A DNA stretch of 15,467 bases from Paludibacter sp. (GTDB lineage: Bacteria; Bacteroidota; Bacteroidia; Bacteroidales; Paludibacteraceae): positions 1 through 15,467 of the forward strand of contig JAITXR010000325.1 of the NCBI GenBank assembly GCA_031284665.1, in the 5' to 3' direction. Positions 1 through 4,993 of this stretch are shown here, in pieces; the stretch's first letter is position 1, and each line of letters begins with the position of its first letter. A program made the translations under genes and the position numbers. The notes below the pieces were generated by a model. That model was not told the origin of the DNA. It searched no databases and was given only the letters and a program-made list of their open reading frames with translations.

Positions 1-40
1 AAAAAACGCCAACAATCTGTATTTCAGATTATTAGCGTTT
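1..40 (-). terminator. Intrinsic terminator after tRNA-Glu
   Basis: Read on the minus strand, positions 40-25 and 19-4 form an uninterrupted 16-bp stem with a 5-nt loop, followed by a U run (complement of the A run at 1-6). Two of the pairs (34/10 and 31/13) are G-U wobbles in minus-strand RNA but would be A-C mismatches in plus-strand RNA, so the hairpin is built for minus-strand transcripts. It starts 7 nt after the tRNA-Glu 3' end. Confidence 0.85.
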
Positions 41-47
41 CAATTTG

Positions 48-119
48 TACTCTATAGCGGATTCGAACCGCTATCTTCTGAATGAGAATCAGGAGTCCTA
101 ACCCTTAGACGAATAGAGC
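48..119 (-). tRNA. tRNA-Glu (anticodon CTC)
   Basis: A 72-nt cloverleaf on the minus strand. The acceptor arms are GCTCTAT and ATAGAGT, with A73 at position 48; the D arm is typical of bacterial tRNA-Glu; the T arm is AGCGG-TTCGAAT-CCGCT. The anticodon loop TTCTCAT puts CTC at 86-84, reading the GAG codon. CCA is not encoded. Two weak points are a G1-U72 wobble at the end of the acceptor stem and a C27 x A43 mismatch at the base of the anticodon stem. It lies downstream of tRNA-His on the same strand, between two terminators, with no promoter of its own that I can recognise. Identity is clear; whether it is well expressed is less so. Confidence 0.9.
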
Positions 120-225
120 AAATTAATGATATTAAAGCAATTTGATAATAGTTTTCAGAGTAAAATCGCTCGGCGCAGTGTTTCTTTCTTCTTTTGTCTT
201 TACTCTTTTTCCTTCGTATCTATTG

Positions 226-256
226 AAAAAAGCAATTCCCTTAGGCGAAAACTGCT
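226..256 (-). terminator. Intrinsic terminator after tRNA-His
   Basis: On the minus strand, 256-247 pairs with 240-231 (10 bp including three G-U wobbles that pair only in minus-strand RNA), with a 6-nt loop and then a U run from 231 to 226. It begins 6 nt past the encoded CCA of tRNA-His. It would end the tRNA-His transcript and leave tRNA-Glu dependent on readthrough or an unrecognised promoter. Confidence 0.7.
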
Positions 257-264
257 TTGTTTGG

Positions 265-338
<74 letters not shown>

Positions 339-357
339 CATTTTGATTTTGCGGGTG

Positions 358-390
358 CAAAGTTAATTATTATTTTAGTATAGTTCCAAA
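358..390 (-). promoter_or_regulatory. Bacteroides-type promoter for tRNA-His
   Basis: On the minus strand, TTTG (390-387), 21 nt, then TAACTTTG (365-358) matches the primary sigma factor consensus of Bacteroides (-33 TTTG, -7 TAnnTTTG). The predicted start is near 354, about 15 nt before the tRNA. It is divergent from the rpsU promoter, with a shared T8A8 tract (401-416) about 47-54 nt upstream of its start. Confidence 0.8.
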
Positions 391-400
391 TATTTTGGTG

Positions 401-416
401 TTTTTTTTAAAAAAAA
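401..416. promoter_or_regulatory. Symmetric T8A8 tract between divergent promoters
   Basis: Eight T then eight A, centred at 408.5. The midpoint between the two divergent -33 elements (390 and 426) is 408. Each promoter therefore has an A tract on its own coding strand at roughly -45 to -54, where UP elements contact the RNA polymerase alpha C-terminal domain in other bacteria. The function is inferred from position and composition only. Confidence 0.4.
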
Positions 417-425
417 TTCAAAATC

Positions 426-457
426 GTTGTCAAATTCAAAATGAATGTATATCTTTG
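426..457 (+). promoter_or_regulatory. Bacteroides-type promoter for rpsU
   Basis: GTTG (426-429), 20 nt, then TATCTTTG (450-457). The -7 element is a full match to TAnnTTTG and the -33 element matches in three of four bases. The predicted start near 461 gives an A-rich leader of about 43 nt with no Shine-Dalgarno before the rpsU ATG. Confidence 0.8.
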
Positions 458-503
458 CAACCCAAAAAAAATTTATTTAAACAATAAAAATTGAATATTT
501 ATT

Positions 504-695
504 ATGATTGTAGTACCGTTAAAAGAAGGCGATAATATAGAGCGCGCCTTAAAAAAATTCAAACGTAAATTTGAAAAAACCGGAGTTGTTAAAGAACTGC
601 GTCGTCGTCAGGCATTTAATAAACCATCGGTAGTAAAAAGAGAACGAAAAATTCACGCAGTTTACGTTCAGCAACTCAAACATAACGAAGAATAA
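504..695 (+). CDS. rpsU: Small ribosomal subunit protein bS21
   Basis: bS21 of the 30S subunit, 63 aa and very basic. The N-terminal MIVVPLKEGDNIERALKKFK and the central arginine-rich stretch (residues 33-36) are typical of the family in Bacteroidota. It sits next to the 3' end of 16S rRNA. In Bacteroidota, ribosome studies show bS21 with bS18 and bS6 covering the anti-Shine-Dalgarno, which explains why most genes here have no Shine-Dalgarno. The ATG at 504 is the only sensible start, and its leader is A/T-only in character with no GGAGG. This differs from Flavobacterium, where rpsU itself carries a strong Shine-Dalgarno thought to allow autoregulation. It has its own promoter, and xerC downstream has another, so the two may be expressed separately. 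Confidence 0.97.
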   Translation: MIVVPLKEGDNIERALKKFKRKFEKTGVVKELRRRQAFNKPSVVKRERKIHAVYVQQLKHNEE

Positions 696-713
696 AAAAA
701 ATTGCTGCTTTTT

Positions 714-745
714 CTTGTTTCTTATAAAATATTTATTTATCTTCG
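714..745 (+). promoter_or_regulatory. Promoter for xerC-hpf
   Basis: CTTG (714-717), 20 nt, then TATCTTCG (738-745), a one-base variant of TAnnTTTG. The predicted start near 749 leaves a leader of only about 19 nt before the ATG at 768. It lies in the rpsU-xerC gap, which has no convincing terminator, so readthrough from rpsU is also possible. Confidence 0.6.
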
Positions 746-767
746 TTGCAAAATATTATAACGAGTA

Positions 768-1652
768 ATGATTATGATAAATGAATTTCTGCAATATCTA
801 CGGTATGAGAAGAATTTTTCGTCTCATACTGTTTTGTCGTATCAAATTGACCTTAAGCAGTTTTGTTCATTTATTAATGTCGAAGAGCAAAATTTTGATG
901 TTTCGCTTGTTACCACAAACGATATTCAAAGTTGGGTGTTAGATTTAATGTCGAAAAAAACCAGCACACGCTCCATTTCGCGTAAACTATCAGCGTTACG
1001 TTCTTTTTGGCTATATTTGCGCAAACATGGCATTGCGGACAAAAATCCGATGTCGAAAATTATTTTGCCAAAGGTTGCAAAAGCATTACCTTCGTTTTTC
1101 AAGCCGCAAGAAATGGAAAATGCGCTCGATGACACTTTTTTGCTCGACAATTTTGAAAGTATCCGCAATTATACAATATTAAAATTGTTTTATGCAACAG
1201 GAATGCGCCGGTCGGAACTTATATCACTCCAAGATTCGGATGTGGACTTCGCCGCCCCGTCGATAAAAGTGTTAGGTAAACGCAACAAGCAGCGCGTAAT
1301 TCCATTAGTAAATGAAGTTTCGGATATAATTCGGTATTATATTGAGTTGCGAAACAAAGAAATAGCGACAAGAGAGCCATATTTATTTGTTTTGAAAAAC
1401 GGAAAAAAACTCTATCCTGATATGACTTACAATCTTGTTCGTAAAAAGATGACCGAAGTTTCGACTCTCAAAAAGCGCAGTCCACACGTTTTGCGGCATA
1501 CATTTGCAACAGACATATTAAATGGAGGAGCCGACATTAATGCAGTAAAAGAATTACTTGGGCACAGCAGTTTGGCTGCAACTCAGGTTTATACGCACAC
1601 AAGTTTTGAACAATTACATAAAATATATAACCACGCTCATCCAAGAGCATAA
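768..1652 (+). CDS. xerC: Tyrosine site-specific recombinase, XerC/XerD family
   Basis: 294 aa, close to the roughly 300 aa of XerC/XerD. The N-terminal SAM-like core-binding domain (about residues 1-100) is followed by the catalytic domain (about 108-290). All expected catalytic residues are visible: R147 in TGMRRSEL, K171 in LGKRNKQRVIPL, H240 and R243 in SPHVLRHTFA, H266 in LLGHSS, and nucleophile Y275 in TQVYTH. The family resolves chromosome dimers at dif with a partner recombinase. Sequence alone does not settle XerC versus XerD, so the symbol is a best guess. An in-frame ATG at 774 would shorten it by two residues; neither start has a Shine-Dalgarno. It lies between rpsU and hpf, 15 nt upstream of hpf, and looks like a resident housekeeping gene: no attachment repeats, and base composition like its neighbours. 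Confidence 0.93.
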   Translation: MIMINEFLQYLRYEKNFSSHTVLSYQIDLKQFCSFINVEEQNFDVSLVTTNDIQSWVLDLMSKKTSTRSISRKLSALRSFWLYLRKHGIADKNPMSKIILPKVAKALPSFFKPQEMENALDDTFLLDNFESIRNYTILKLFYATGMRRSELISLQDSDVDFAAPSIKVLGKRNKQRVIPLVNEVSDIIRYYIELRNKEIATREPYLFVLKNGKKLYPDMTYNLVRKKMTEVSTLKKRSPHVLRHTFATDILNGGADINAVKELLGHSSLAATQVYTHTSFEQLHKIYNHAHPRA

Positions 1653-1657
1653 AAAAA

Positions 1658-1662
1658 GGAGG
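1658..1662 (+). promoter_or_regulatory. Strong Shine-Dalgarno before hpf
   Basis: GGAGG in an A-rich setting, 5 nt before the hpf ATG. It is one of only two clear Shine-Dalgarno sequences among the twelve protein genes here; the other precedes nusG. It fixes the hpf start at 1668. Confidence 0.8.
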
Positions 1663-1667
1663 AAATT

Positions 1668-1964
1668 ATGAAAATTAGAATTCAGGCACTCAATTTTGAT
1701 GCCACCGAGCAACTCGACACTTACATTAATAAGAAACTGTCGAAAATTGAAAAATTTTTTGATGCCGTACAAAATGTAGATGTTTTTCTGAAAGTCGTAA
1801 AACCCGAATCGGCATCAAACAAAGAGGCGGAAATTCGTATTTTGCTGCCAACCAAAGAAATTTTTGCATCCAAAACTTGCGACACATTCGAAGAAGCAAT
1901 CGATTTGAGTGTAGATGCAGTAGATAAGCAAATTCGTAAATTCAAGGAAAAAGCACAAAAATAA
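1668..1964 (+). CDS. hpf: Ribosome hibernation-promoting factor, short HPF/YfiA family
   Basis: 98 aa, the length of the short HPF/RaiA type, with no C-terminal dimerisation domain. The fold is read from MKIRIQALNFDATEQLDTYI (strand and start of helix 1), the basic helix KKLSKIEKFF (residues 22-31), the strands around 36-44 and 54-70, and a basic second helix ending KQIRKFKEKAQK. The family binds the 30S decoding region over the A and P sites and stores ribosomes in inactive form during starvation. It follows xerC after 15 nt and is likely co-transcribed. The GGAGG is unusual for this phylum; since the gene shares a locus with rpsU, a link between bS21 occupancy and HPF translation is possible but inferred. 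The name raiA is also used. Confidence 0.92.
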   Translation: MKIRIQALNFDATEQLDTYINKKLSKIEKFFDAVQNVDVFLKVVKPESASNKEAEIRILLPTKEIFASKTCDTFEEAIDLSVDAVDKQIRKFKEKAQK

Positions 1965-2037
1965 GATTACGTACATTATAATATTGTAAAGACTAAATGC
2001 AAAATAAAAAATATTTTGAAAAAAATATTGAAAAAAA

Positions 2038-2068
2038 TTTGTAGAAATAAAATCTTTTTGTACCTTTG
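2038..2068 (+). promoter_or_regulatory. Bacteroides-type promoter for the tRNA-tuf operon
   Basis: TTTG (2038-2041), 19 nt, then TACCTTTG (2061-2068): a full match to the consensus with good spacing. Two A7 tracts at 2019-2025 and 2031-2037, 12 nt apart, lie just upstream like an UP element. The predicted start is near 2072, the first base of the hairpin annotated next. It should drive the tRNA-Thr to tuf transcript, and perhaps genes beyond. Confidence 0.8.
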
Positions 2069-2071
2069 CGA

Positions 2072-2105
2072 GCCGTTTGAGATTAAATAATTCAAACGGC
2101 TTTTT
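2072..2105 (+). terminator. Hairpin plus U5, at the start of the tRNA-tuf transcript
   Basis: GCCGTTTGA (2072-2080) pairs perfectly with TCAAACGGC (2092-2100), with an 11-nt loop and TTTTT directly after. The form is that of an intrinsic terminator on the plus strand; read on the minus strand there is no U run. It lies 107 nt past hpf and could end xerC-hpf transcripts, but it also starts within a base or two of the predicted start of the tRNA-tuf transcript. It may therefore also be a 5' stabilising stem or an early attenuator. Confidence 0.7.
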
Positions 2106-2138
2106 AATCAATTAAGAATCAGATATTTGCGATATTTT

Positions 2139-2212
2139 GCCTCTTTAGCTCAGTTGGCCAGAGCACGTGATTTGTAATCTCGGGGTCGTTGGTTCGAATC
2201 CGACAAGAGGCT
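2139..2212 (+). tRNA. tRNA-Thr (anticodon TGT)
   Basis: 74 nt. The acceptor stem is GCCTCTT with AAGAGGC and T73; the D arm is GCTCAGTTGGCCAGAGC; the anticodon loop TTTGTAA gives TGT (threonine); the T arm is GTTGG-TTCGAAT-CCGAC. CCA is not encoded. There is one U-U mismatch at 29-41 in the anticodon stem. It is the first gene of the Thr-Tyr-Gly-Thr cluster, the same position and anticodon as thrU in E. coli. Confidence 0.95.
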
Positions 2213-2243
2213 CAAAAAAAAATAATTACGGATTATTAATTAA

Positions 2244-2272
2244 AAATTACGCGCAAAAAAAAAACGTAATTT
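2244..2272 (+). repeat. AT-rich dyad between tRNA-Thr and tRNA-Tyr
   Basis: AAATTACG (2244-2251) is complementary to CGTAATTT (2265-2272), with a 13-nt loop containing a run of ten A. No proper U run follows, so termination is unlikely; it could mark a processing point between the two tRNAs. The A10 run is also a place where sequencing or replication slippage could change length. Confidence 0.4.
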
Positions 2273-2298
2273 GTGATTTTTAGTTCATAATTGAAAAA

Positions 2299-2381
2299 GG
2301 GCAGTTACCAGAGTGGCCAAATGGGTCTGACTGTAACTCAGATAGCTTACGCTTACGGTGGTTCGAATCCATCACTGCCCA
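2299..2381 (+). tRNA. tRNA-Tyr (anticodon GTA)
   Basis: 83 nt, with the long variable arm expected of bacterial tRNA-Tyr (about 14 nt after the anticodon stem). The acceptor stem is GGGCAGT with ACTGCCC and A73; the anticodon stem-loop is TCTGA-CTGTAAC-TCAGA, giving GTA; the T arm is GGTGG-TTCGAAT-CCATC. CCA is not encoded. It corresponds to tyrU in the E. coli cluster. Confidence 0.95.
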
Positions 2382-2478
2382 CAAACAATGTGCTAATTAA
2401 AAAATATGTTAATGCGCCAATATTGATAAAATCAGTAGATTGACAAATTGATACAGTGTTTATTAGCAAATTGAAATT

Positions 2479-2551
2479 GCGGAAGTAGCTCAGTCGATAG
2501 AGCATTAGCCTTCCAAGCTGAGGGTCGCGGGTTTGAGCCCCGTCTTCCGCT
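2479..2551 (+). tRNA. tRNA-Gly (anticodon TCC)
   Basis: 73 nt. The acceptor stem is GCGGAAG with CTTCCGC and T73; the anticodon stem-loop is TTAGC-CTTCCAA-GCTGA, giving TCC (glycine); the T arm is GCGGG-TTTGAGC-CCCGT. CCA is not encoded. It corresponds to glyT in E. coli. The 97-nt spacer before it shows no promoter I can recognise; the 122-nt spacer after it holds only a small GTTCT/AGAAC dyad at 2567-2581. Confidence 0.95.
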
Positions 2552-2673
2552 CTGATAAAGAGCAGCGTTCTTTTACAGAACAGATATAGTTACATTTTTA
2601 GAATATTGTTGGAAATTAAAATCAACTGCGATTGGCACAACCGACAAACAAGACTGACGCCTCTAAACTAAAT

Positions 2674-2745
<72 letters not shown>

Positions 2746-2802
2746 CATGTCGAAACAACATTTATATACATAATAATCAATTAAAAATAATCTCTTATAG
2801 TT

Positions 2803-3990
2803 ATGGCAAAAGAAAAATTTGACAGGTCGAAACCTCACGTAAACGTAGGTACCATTGGTCACGTTGACCACGGTAAAACGACATTAACCGCCGCTATTAC
2901 TACAGTATTAGCAAAAAAAGGTCTTTCGGAAATTCGTTCGTTTGATTCAATCGACAACGCACCCGAAGAAAAAGAACGTGGTATTACCATTAATACCGCA
3001 CACGTAGAATATCAAACCGCAAACCGCCACTATGCACACGTTGACTGTCCGGGTCACGCTGACTATGTTAAGAACATGGTTACAGGTGCTGCTCAAATGG
3101 ACGGCGCAATTATCGTAGTTGCTGCCACCGATGGTCCTATGCCTCAAACACGCGAACACATTCTGCTCGCTCGTCAGGTAAACGTTCCTCGTTTGGTTGT
3201 ATTTATGAACAAATGCGATATGGTTGACGACGAAGAAATGCTCGAACTCGTTGAAATGGAAATGCGTGAACTTCTCGCTTTCTATGAATTCGATGGCGAC
3301 AAGACTCCTGTTATTCGTGGTTCAGCACTTGGTGGCTTGAACGGCGTTGAAATATGGGAAGACAAAATTATGGAACTTATGGACGCAGTGGATACATGGA
3401 TTGAACTTCCTCCACGCGACAAAGATAAACCATTCCTTATGCCTGTTGAAGACGTGTTCTCAATCACAGGACGTGGAACAGTAGCAACCGGTCGTATCGA
3501 AACAGGTATCATCAAAGTAGGTGAAGCAGTTTCAATTATCGGACTTGGAGCAGAAAAACTTAACTCGGTTGTAACCGGAGTTGAAATGTTCCGCAAATTG
3601 CTCGATCAAGGCGAAGCAGGCGATAACGTAGGTTTGTTGCTTCGTGGTGTTGACAAAGACGACATTAAACGTGGTATGGTAATCACTCACCCGGGAAAAG
3701 TAACACCTCACTCACAATTCAAGGCATCGGTTTATATCTTGAAAAAAGAAGAAGGTGGTCGTCATACTCCATTCCATAATAAATACCGTCCTCAATTCTA
3801 TATCCGTACCCTCGACGTAACAGGTGAAATCACCCTTCCCGAAGGAACAGAAATGGTAATGCCGGGCGACAACTTGGAAATCAATGTAGCATTAATTTAC
3901 CCTGTTGCTTGCAGCGAAGGTCTCCGTTTTGCTATCCGCGAAGGTGGACGCACAGTAGGCTCAGGTCAGATTACAGCATTGATTGACTAA
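2803..3990 (+). CDS. tuf: Elongation factor Tu
   Basis: 395 aa, full length. EF-Tu is the GTPase that brings aminoacyl-tRNA to the ribosomal A site. The GTP-binding motifs are clear: P-loop GHVDHGKT (19-26), the effector region ending [12 protein letters not shown] (59-70), DCPGH (81-85) with catalytic H85, and NKCD (136-139). Domains 2 and 3 follow (about 210-300 and 300-395), with [13 protein letters not shown] in domain 2. The ATG at 2803 is preceded by an A/T-rich leader without a Shine-Dalgarno. It lies directly after four tRNA genes and is probably co-transcribed with them, so the factor and some of its ligands share control. Its codons are more uniform than those of rpoB and rpoC, as expected for a very highly expressed gene. 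Confidence 0.99.
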   Translation: MAKEKFDRSKPHVNVGTIGHVDHGKTTLTAAITTVLAKKGLSEIRSFDSIDNAPEEKERGITINTAHVEYQTANRHYAHVDCPGHADYVKNMVTGAAQMDGAIIVVAATDGPMPQTREHILLARQVNVPRLVVFMNKCDMVDDEEMLELVEMEMRELLAFYEFDGDKTPVIRGSALGGLNGVEIWEDKIMELMDAVDTWIELPPRDKDKPFLMPVEDVFSITGRGTVATGRIETGIIKVGEAVSIIGLGAEKLNSVVTGVEMFRKLLDQGEAGDNVGLLLRGVDKDDIKRGMVITHPGKVTPHSQFKASVYILKKEEGGRHTPFHNKYRPQFYIRTLDVTGEITLPEGTEMVMPGDNLEINVALIYPVACSEGLRFAIREGGRTVGSGQITALID

Positions 3991-4010
3991 ATAAAAACAG
4001 GCAATTATAA

Positions 4011-4049
4011 ATTGACAATTGACAATAATATTTATTGTCAATTGTCAAT
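4011..4049. repeat. 18-bp perfect inverted repeat between tuf and tRNA-Trp
   Basis: Positions 4011-4028 and 4032-4049 are perfect reverse complements with a 3-nt centre. Each arm holds two direct copies of ATTGACA or its complement, and a further TTGTCAATTT copy follows at 4056-4065. No U run follows, so it is not a classic terminator. It ends about 20 nt before tRNA-Trp and could be an RNase III-type processing stem or partial terminator, or a copy of a dispersed AT-rich intergenic repeat. Confidence 0.8.
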
Positions 4050-4069
4050 AATAAATTGTCAATTTACAC

Positions 4070-4142
4070 ACGGGTGTAGCTCAGTTGGTAGAGCATCGGT
4101 CTCCAAAACCGAGTGTCGTGCGTTCGAGTCGTACCTCCCGTG
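4070..4142 (+). tRNA. tRNA-Trp (anticodon CCA)
   Basis: 73 nt. The D arm is GCTCAGTTGGTAGAGC, the anticodon stem-loop is TCGGT-CTCCAAA-ACCGA (CCA, tryptophan), the T arm is GTGCG-TTCGAGT-CGTAC, and the discriminator is G73. A 3' CCA is encoded at 4143-4145. The acceptor stem ACGGGTG with CTCCCGT has one U-U mismatch at 6-67. It sits 14 nt before secE; a tRNA-Trp just upstream of secE is common in bacteria, though absent from this spot in E. coli. Confidence 0.95.
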
Positions 4143-4159
4143 CCAATTCATTAAATATT

Positions 4160-4354
4160 ATGAAGAAAATAATTAACTATTGCAGAGAATCTTATTCGGA
4201 ACTTGTCCACAAGGTATCGTGGCCTTCGCGGTCTGAACTTGTTAGCAGCGCAATTATCGTCCTGATTGCTTCCATCATATTGGCACTAATTGTATGGCTA
4301 ATGGACTCGGGTTTTGAACTTATTATGCGGAATATTTACAAACTGCTGTCGTAA
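4160..4354 (+). CDS. secE: Preprotein translocase subunit SecE
   Basis: 64 aa, the short single-span form found in most bacteria outside the enterics. A cytoplasmic amphipathic N-terminal part contains the conserved ELVHKVSWPSRSEL (14-27, W21-P22), followed by one membrane segment at about residues 29-49 (SSAIIVLIASIILALIVWLM) and a short tail. SecE clamps SecY in the inner-membrane translocon. The ATG at 4160 is chosen because the longer in-frame reading would start inside tRNA-Trp. There is no Shine-Dalgarno. nusG follows after 19 nt, as in nearly all bacteria. Confidence 0.95.
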   Translation: MKKIINYCRESYSELVHKVSWPSRSELVSSAIIVLIASIILALIVWLMDSGFELIMRNIYKLLS

Positions 4355-4360
4355 AAGTGA

Positions 4361-4366
4361 GGAGGG
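4361..4366 (+). promoter_or_regulatory. Strong Shine-Dalgarno before nusG
   Basis: GGAGGG, 7 nt before the GTG at 4374. Together with homology it sets the nusG start at a GTG and not at the upstream in-frame ATG at 4314, which lies inside secE. It is the second of only two clear Shine-Dalgarno sites in the window. Confidence 0.8.
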
Positions 4367-4373
4367 TAAAAAA

Positions 4374-4922
4374 GTGACTGAATCAACAAACTTTAAATGG
4401 TATGTATTGCGTGCCATCAGTGGGAAAGAAACTAAGGTAAAAGAATATATTGAAGCAGAAATGCGGATTTCCAGCCTTAGCGACTTTGTGAAACAGGTAC
4501 TTATTCCTGAAGAAAAGACATTTACGATACGCAACGGCAAAAAGGTAGAAAAAATGCGTAACGCTATGCCGGGGTATGTACTTGTAGAAGCAAATCTTGT
4601 AGGTGAGACTTTTCATCGCTTGCGAAATACACCTAATGTACTTGGTTTTCTTGAAGAAAATGGACATCAACCAACTCCTGCTCGTATCGAAGAGGTAAAC
4701 AGGTTTCTGGGAAGAATGGACGATATTCAAGATGCCGAACAGGACATTATGCTGTTTTTCAATGTTGGAGACAACGTGAAGGTAACATCCGGACCGTTTC
4801 AAAACTTCAGCGGAGTGATCGAAGAAGTAAACATCGACAAGAAGAAACTCAAAGTAATGGTTATGATATTCGGACGGAAAAATCTGCTCGAATTATCGTT
4901 TACCCAAGTAGAAAAGGAATAA
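4374..4922 (+). CDS. nusG: Transcription termination/antitermination factor NusG
   Basis: 182 aa from a GTG start, close to the usual 180 aa. The NGN domain (about residues 8-115) begins FKWYVLRAISGKE, where family members have a W-Y-V pattern, and contains MPGYVLVE (65-72). The KOW domain (about 128-182) reads VGDNVKVTSGPFQNFSGVIE (131-150). NusG binds the beta' clamp helices to aid elongation and couples polymerase to Rho or to the ribosome through uS10. The start was set by the GGAGGG 7 nt upstream and by family length; an earlier ATG at 4314 would add 20 residues overlapping secE. Bacteroidota also have NusG paralogues in capsule loci (UpxY type); this one is the housekeeping copy by context. 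GTG with a Shine-Dalgarno stands out, as all other genes here use ATG. Confidence 0.95.
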   Translation: MTESTNFKWYVLRAISGKETKVKEYIEAEMRISSLSDFVKQVLIPEEKTFTIRNGKKVEKMRNAMPGYVLVEANLVGETFHRLRNTPNVLGFLEENGHQPTPARIEEVNRFLGRMDDIQDAEQDIMLFFNVGDNVKVTSGPFQNFSGVIEEVNIDKKKLKVMVMIFGRKNLLELSFTQVEKE

Positions 4923-4928
4923 TTGCAG

Positions 4929-4948
4929 CAAATCAGGTTACAGATTTG
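4929..4948 (+). promoter_or_regulatory. Small dyad in the rplK leader
   Basis: CAAATC (4929-4934) and GATTTG (4943-4948) form a 6-bp stem with an 8-nt loop in the 71-nt nusG-rplK gap. In E. coli the equivalent leader carries the L1 autoregulatory site. I do not see a clear match to the L1-binding motif, so this is only a candidate. Confidence 0.2.
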
Positions 4949-4993
4949 AGACAGTGGATATTCCCAAACAATTAACAAAATCAATTAACAATT

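Noticed and set aside
181..222. Pyrimidine-rich tract between the two minus-strand tRNAs
   Set aside because: Low-complexity spacer without dyad or promoter match; noted only as composition.
768..1652. xerC as an integrase of a mobile element next to tRNA genes
   Set aside because: No direct repeat of a tRNA end, no cargo genes, composition like its neighbours, length and motifs fit the housekeeping Xer family, and the tRNAs are intact on both sides.
1965..1992. Possible dif-like site just after hpf, near the Xer recombinase gene
   Set aside because: The AT-rich partial dyad does not show two 11-bp arms around a 6-bp centre, and dif is normally near the replication terminus, not next to xer genes.
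4012..4040. TTGACA hexamers resembling a sigma-70 -35 element
   Set aside because: They are part of the inverted repeat, and the primary sigma factor of this phylum uses TTTG/TAnnTTTG, which is not found with correct spacing here.
4314..4373. Upstream in-frame ATG for nusG and, likewise, an upstream start for secE at 4085
   Set aside because: The nusG extension lies inside secE and the secE extension inside tRNA-Trp. Family length, and for nusG the GGAGGG before GTG 4374, support the shorter forms.
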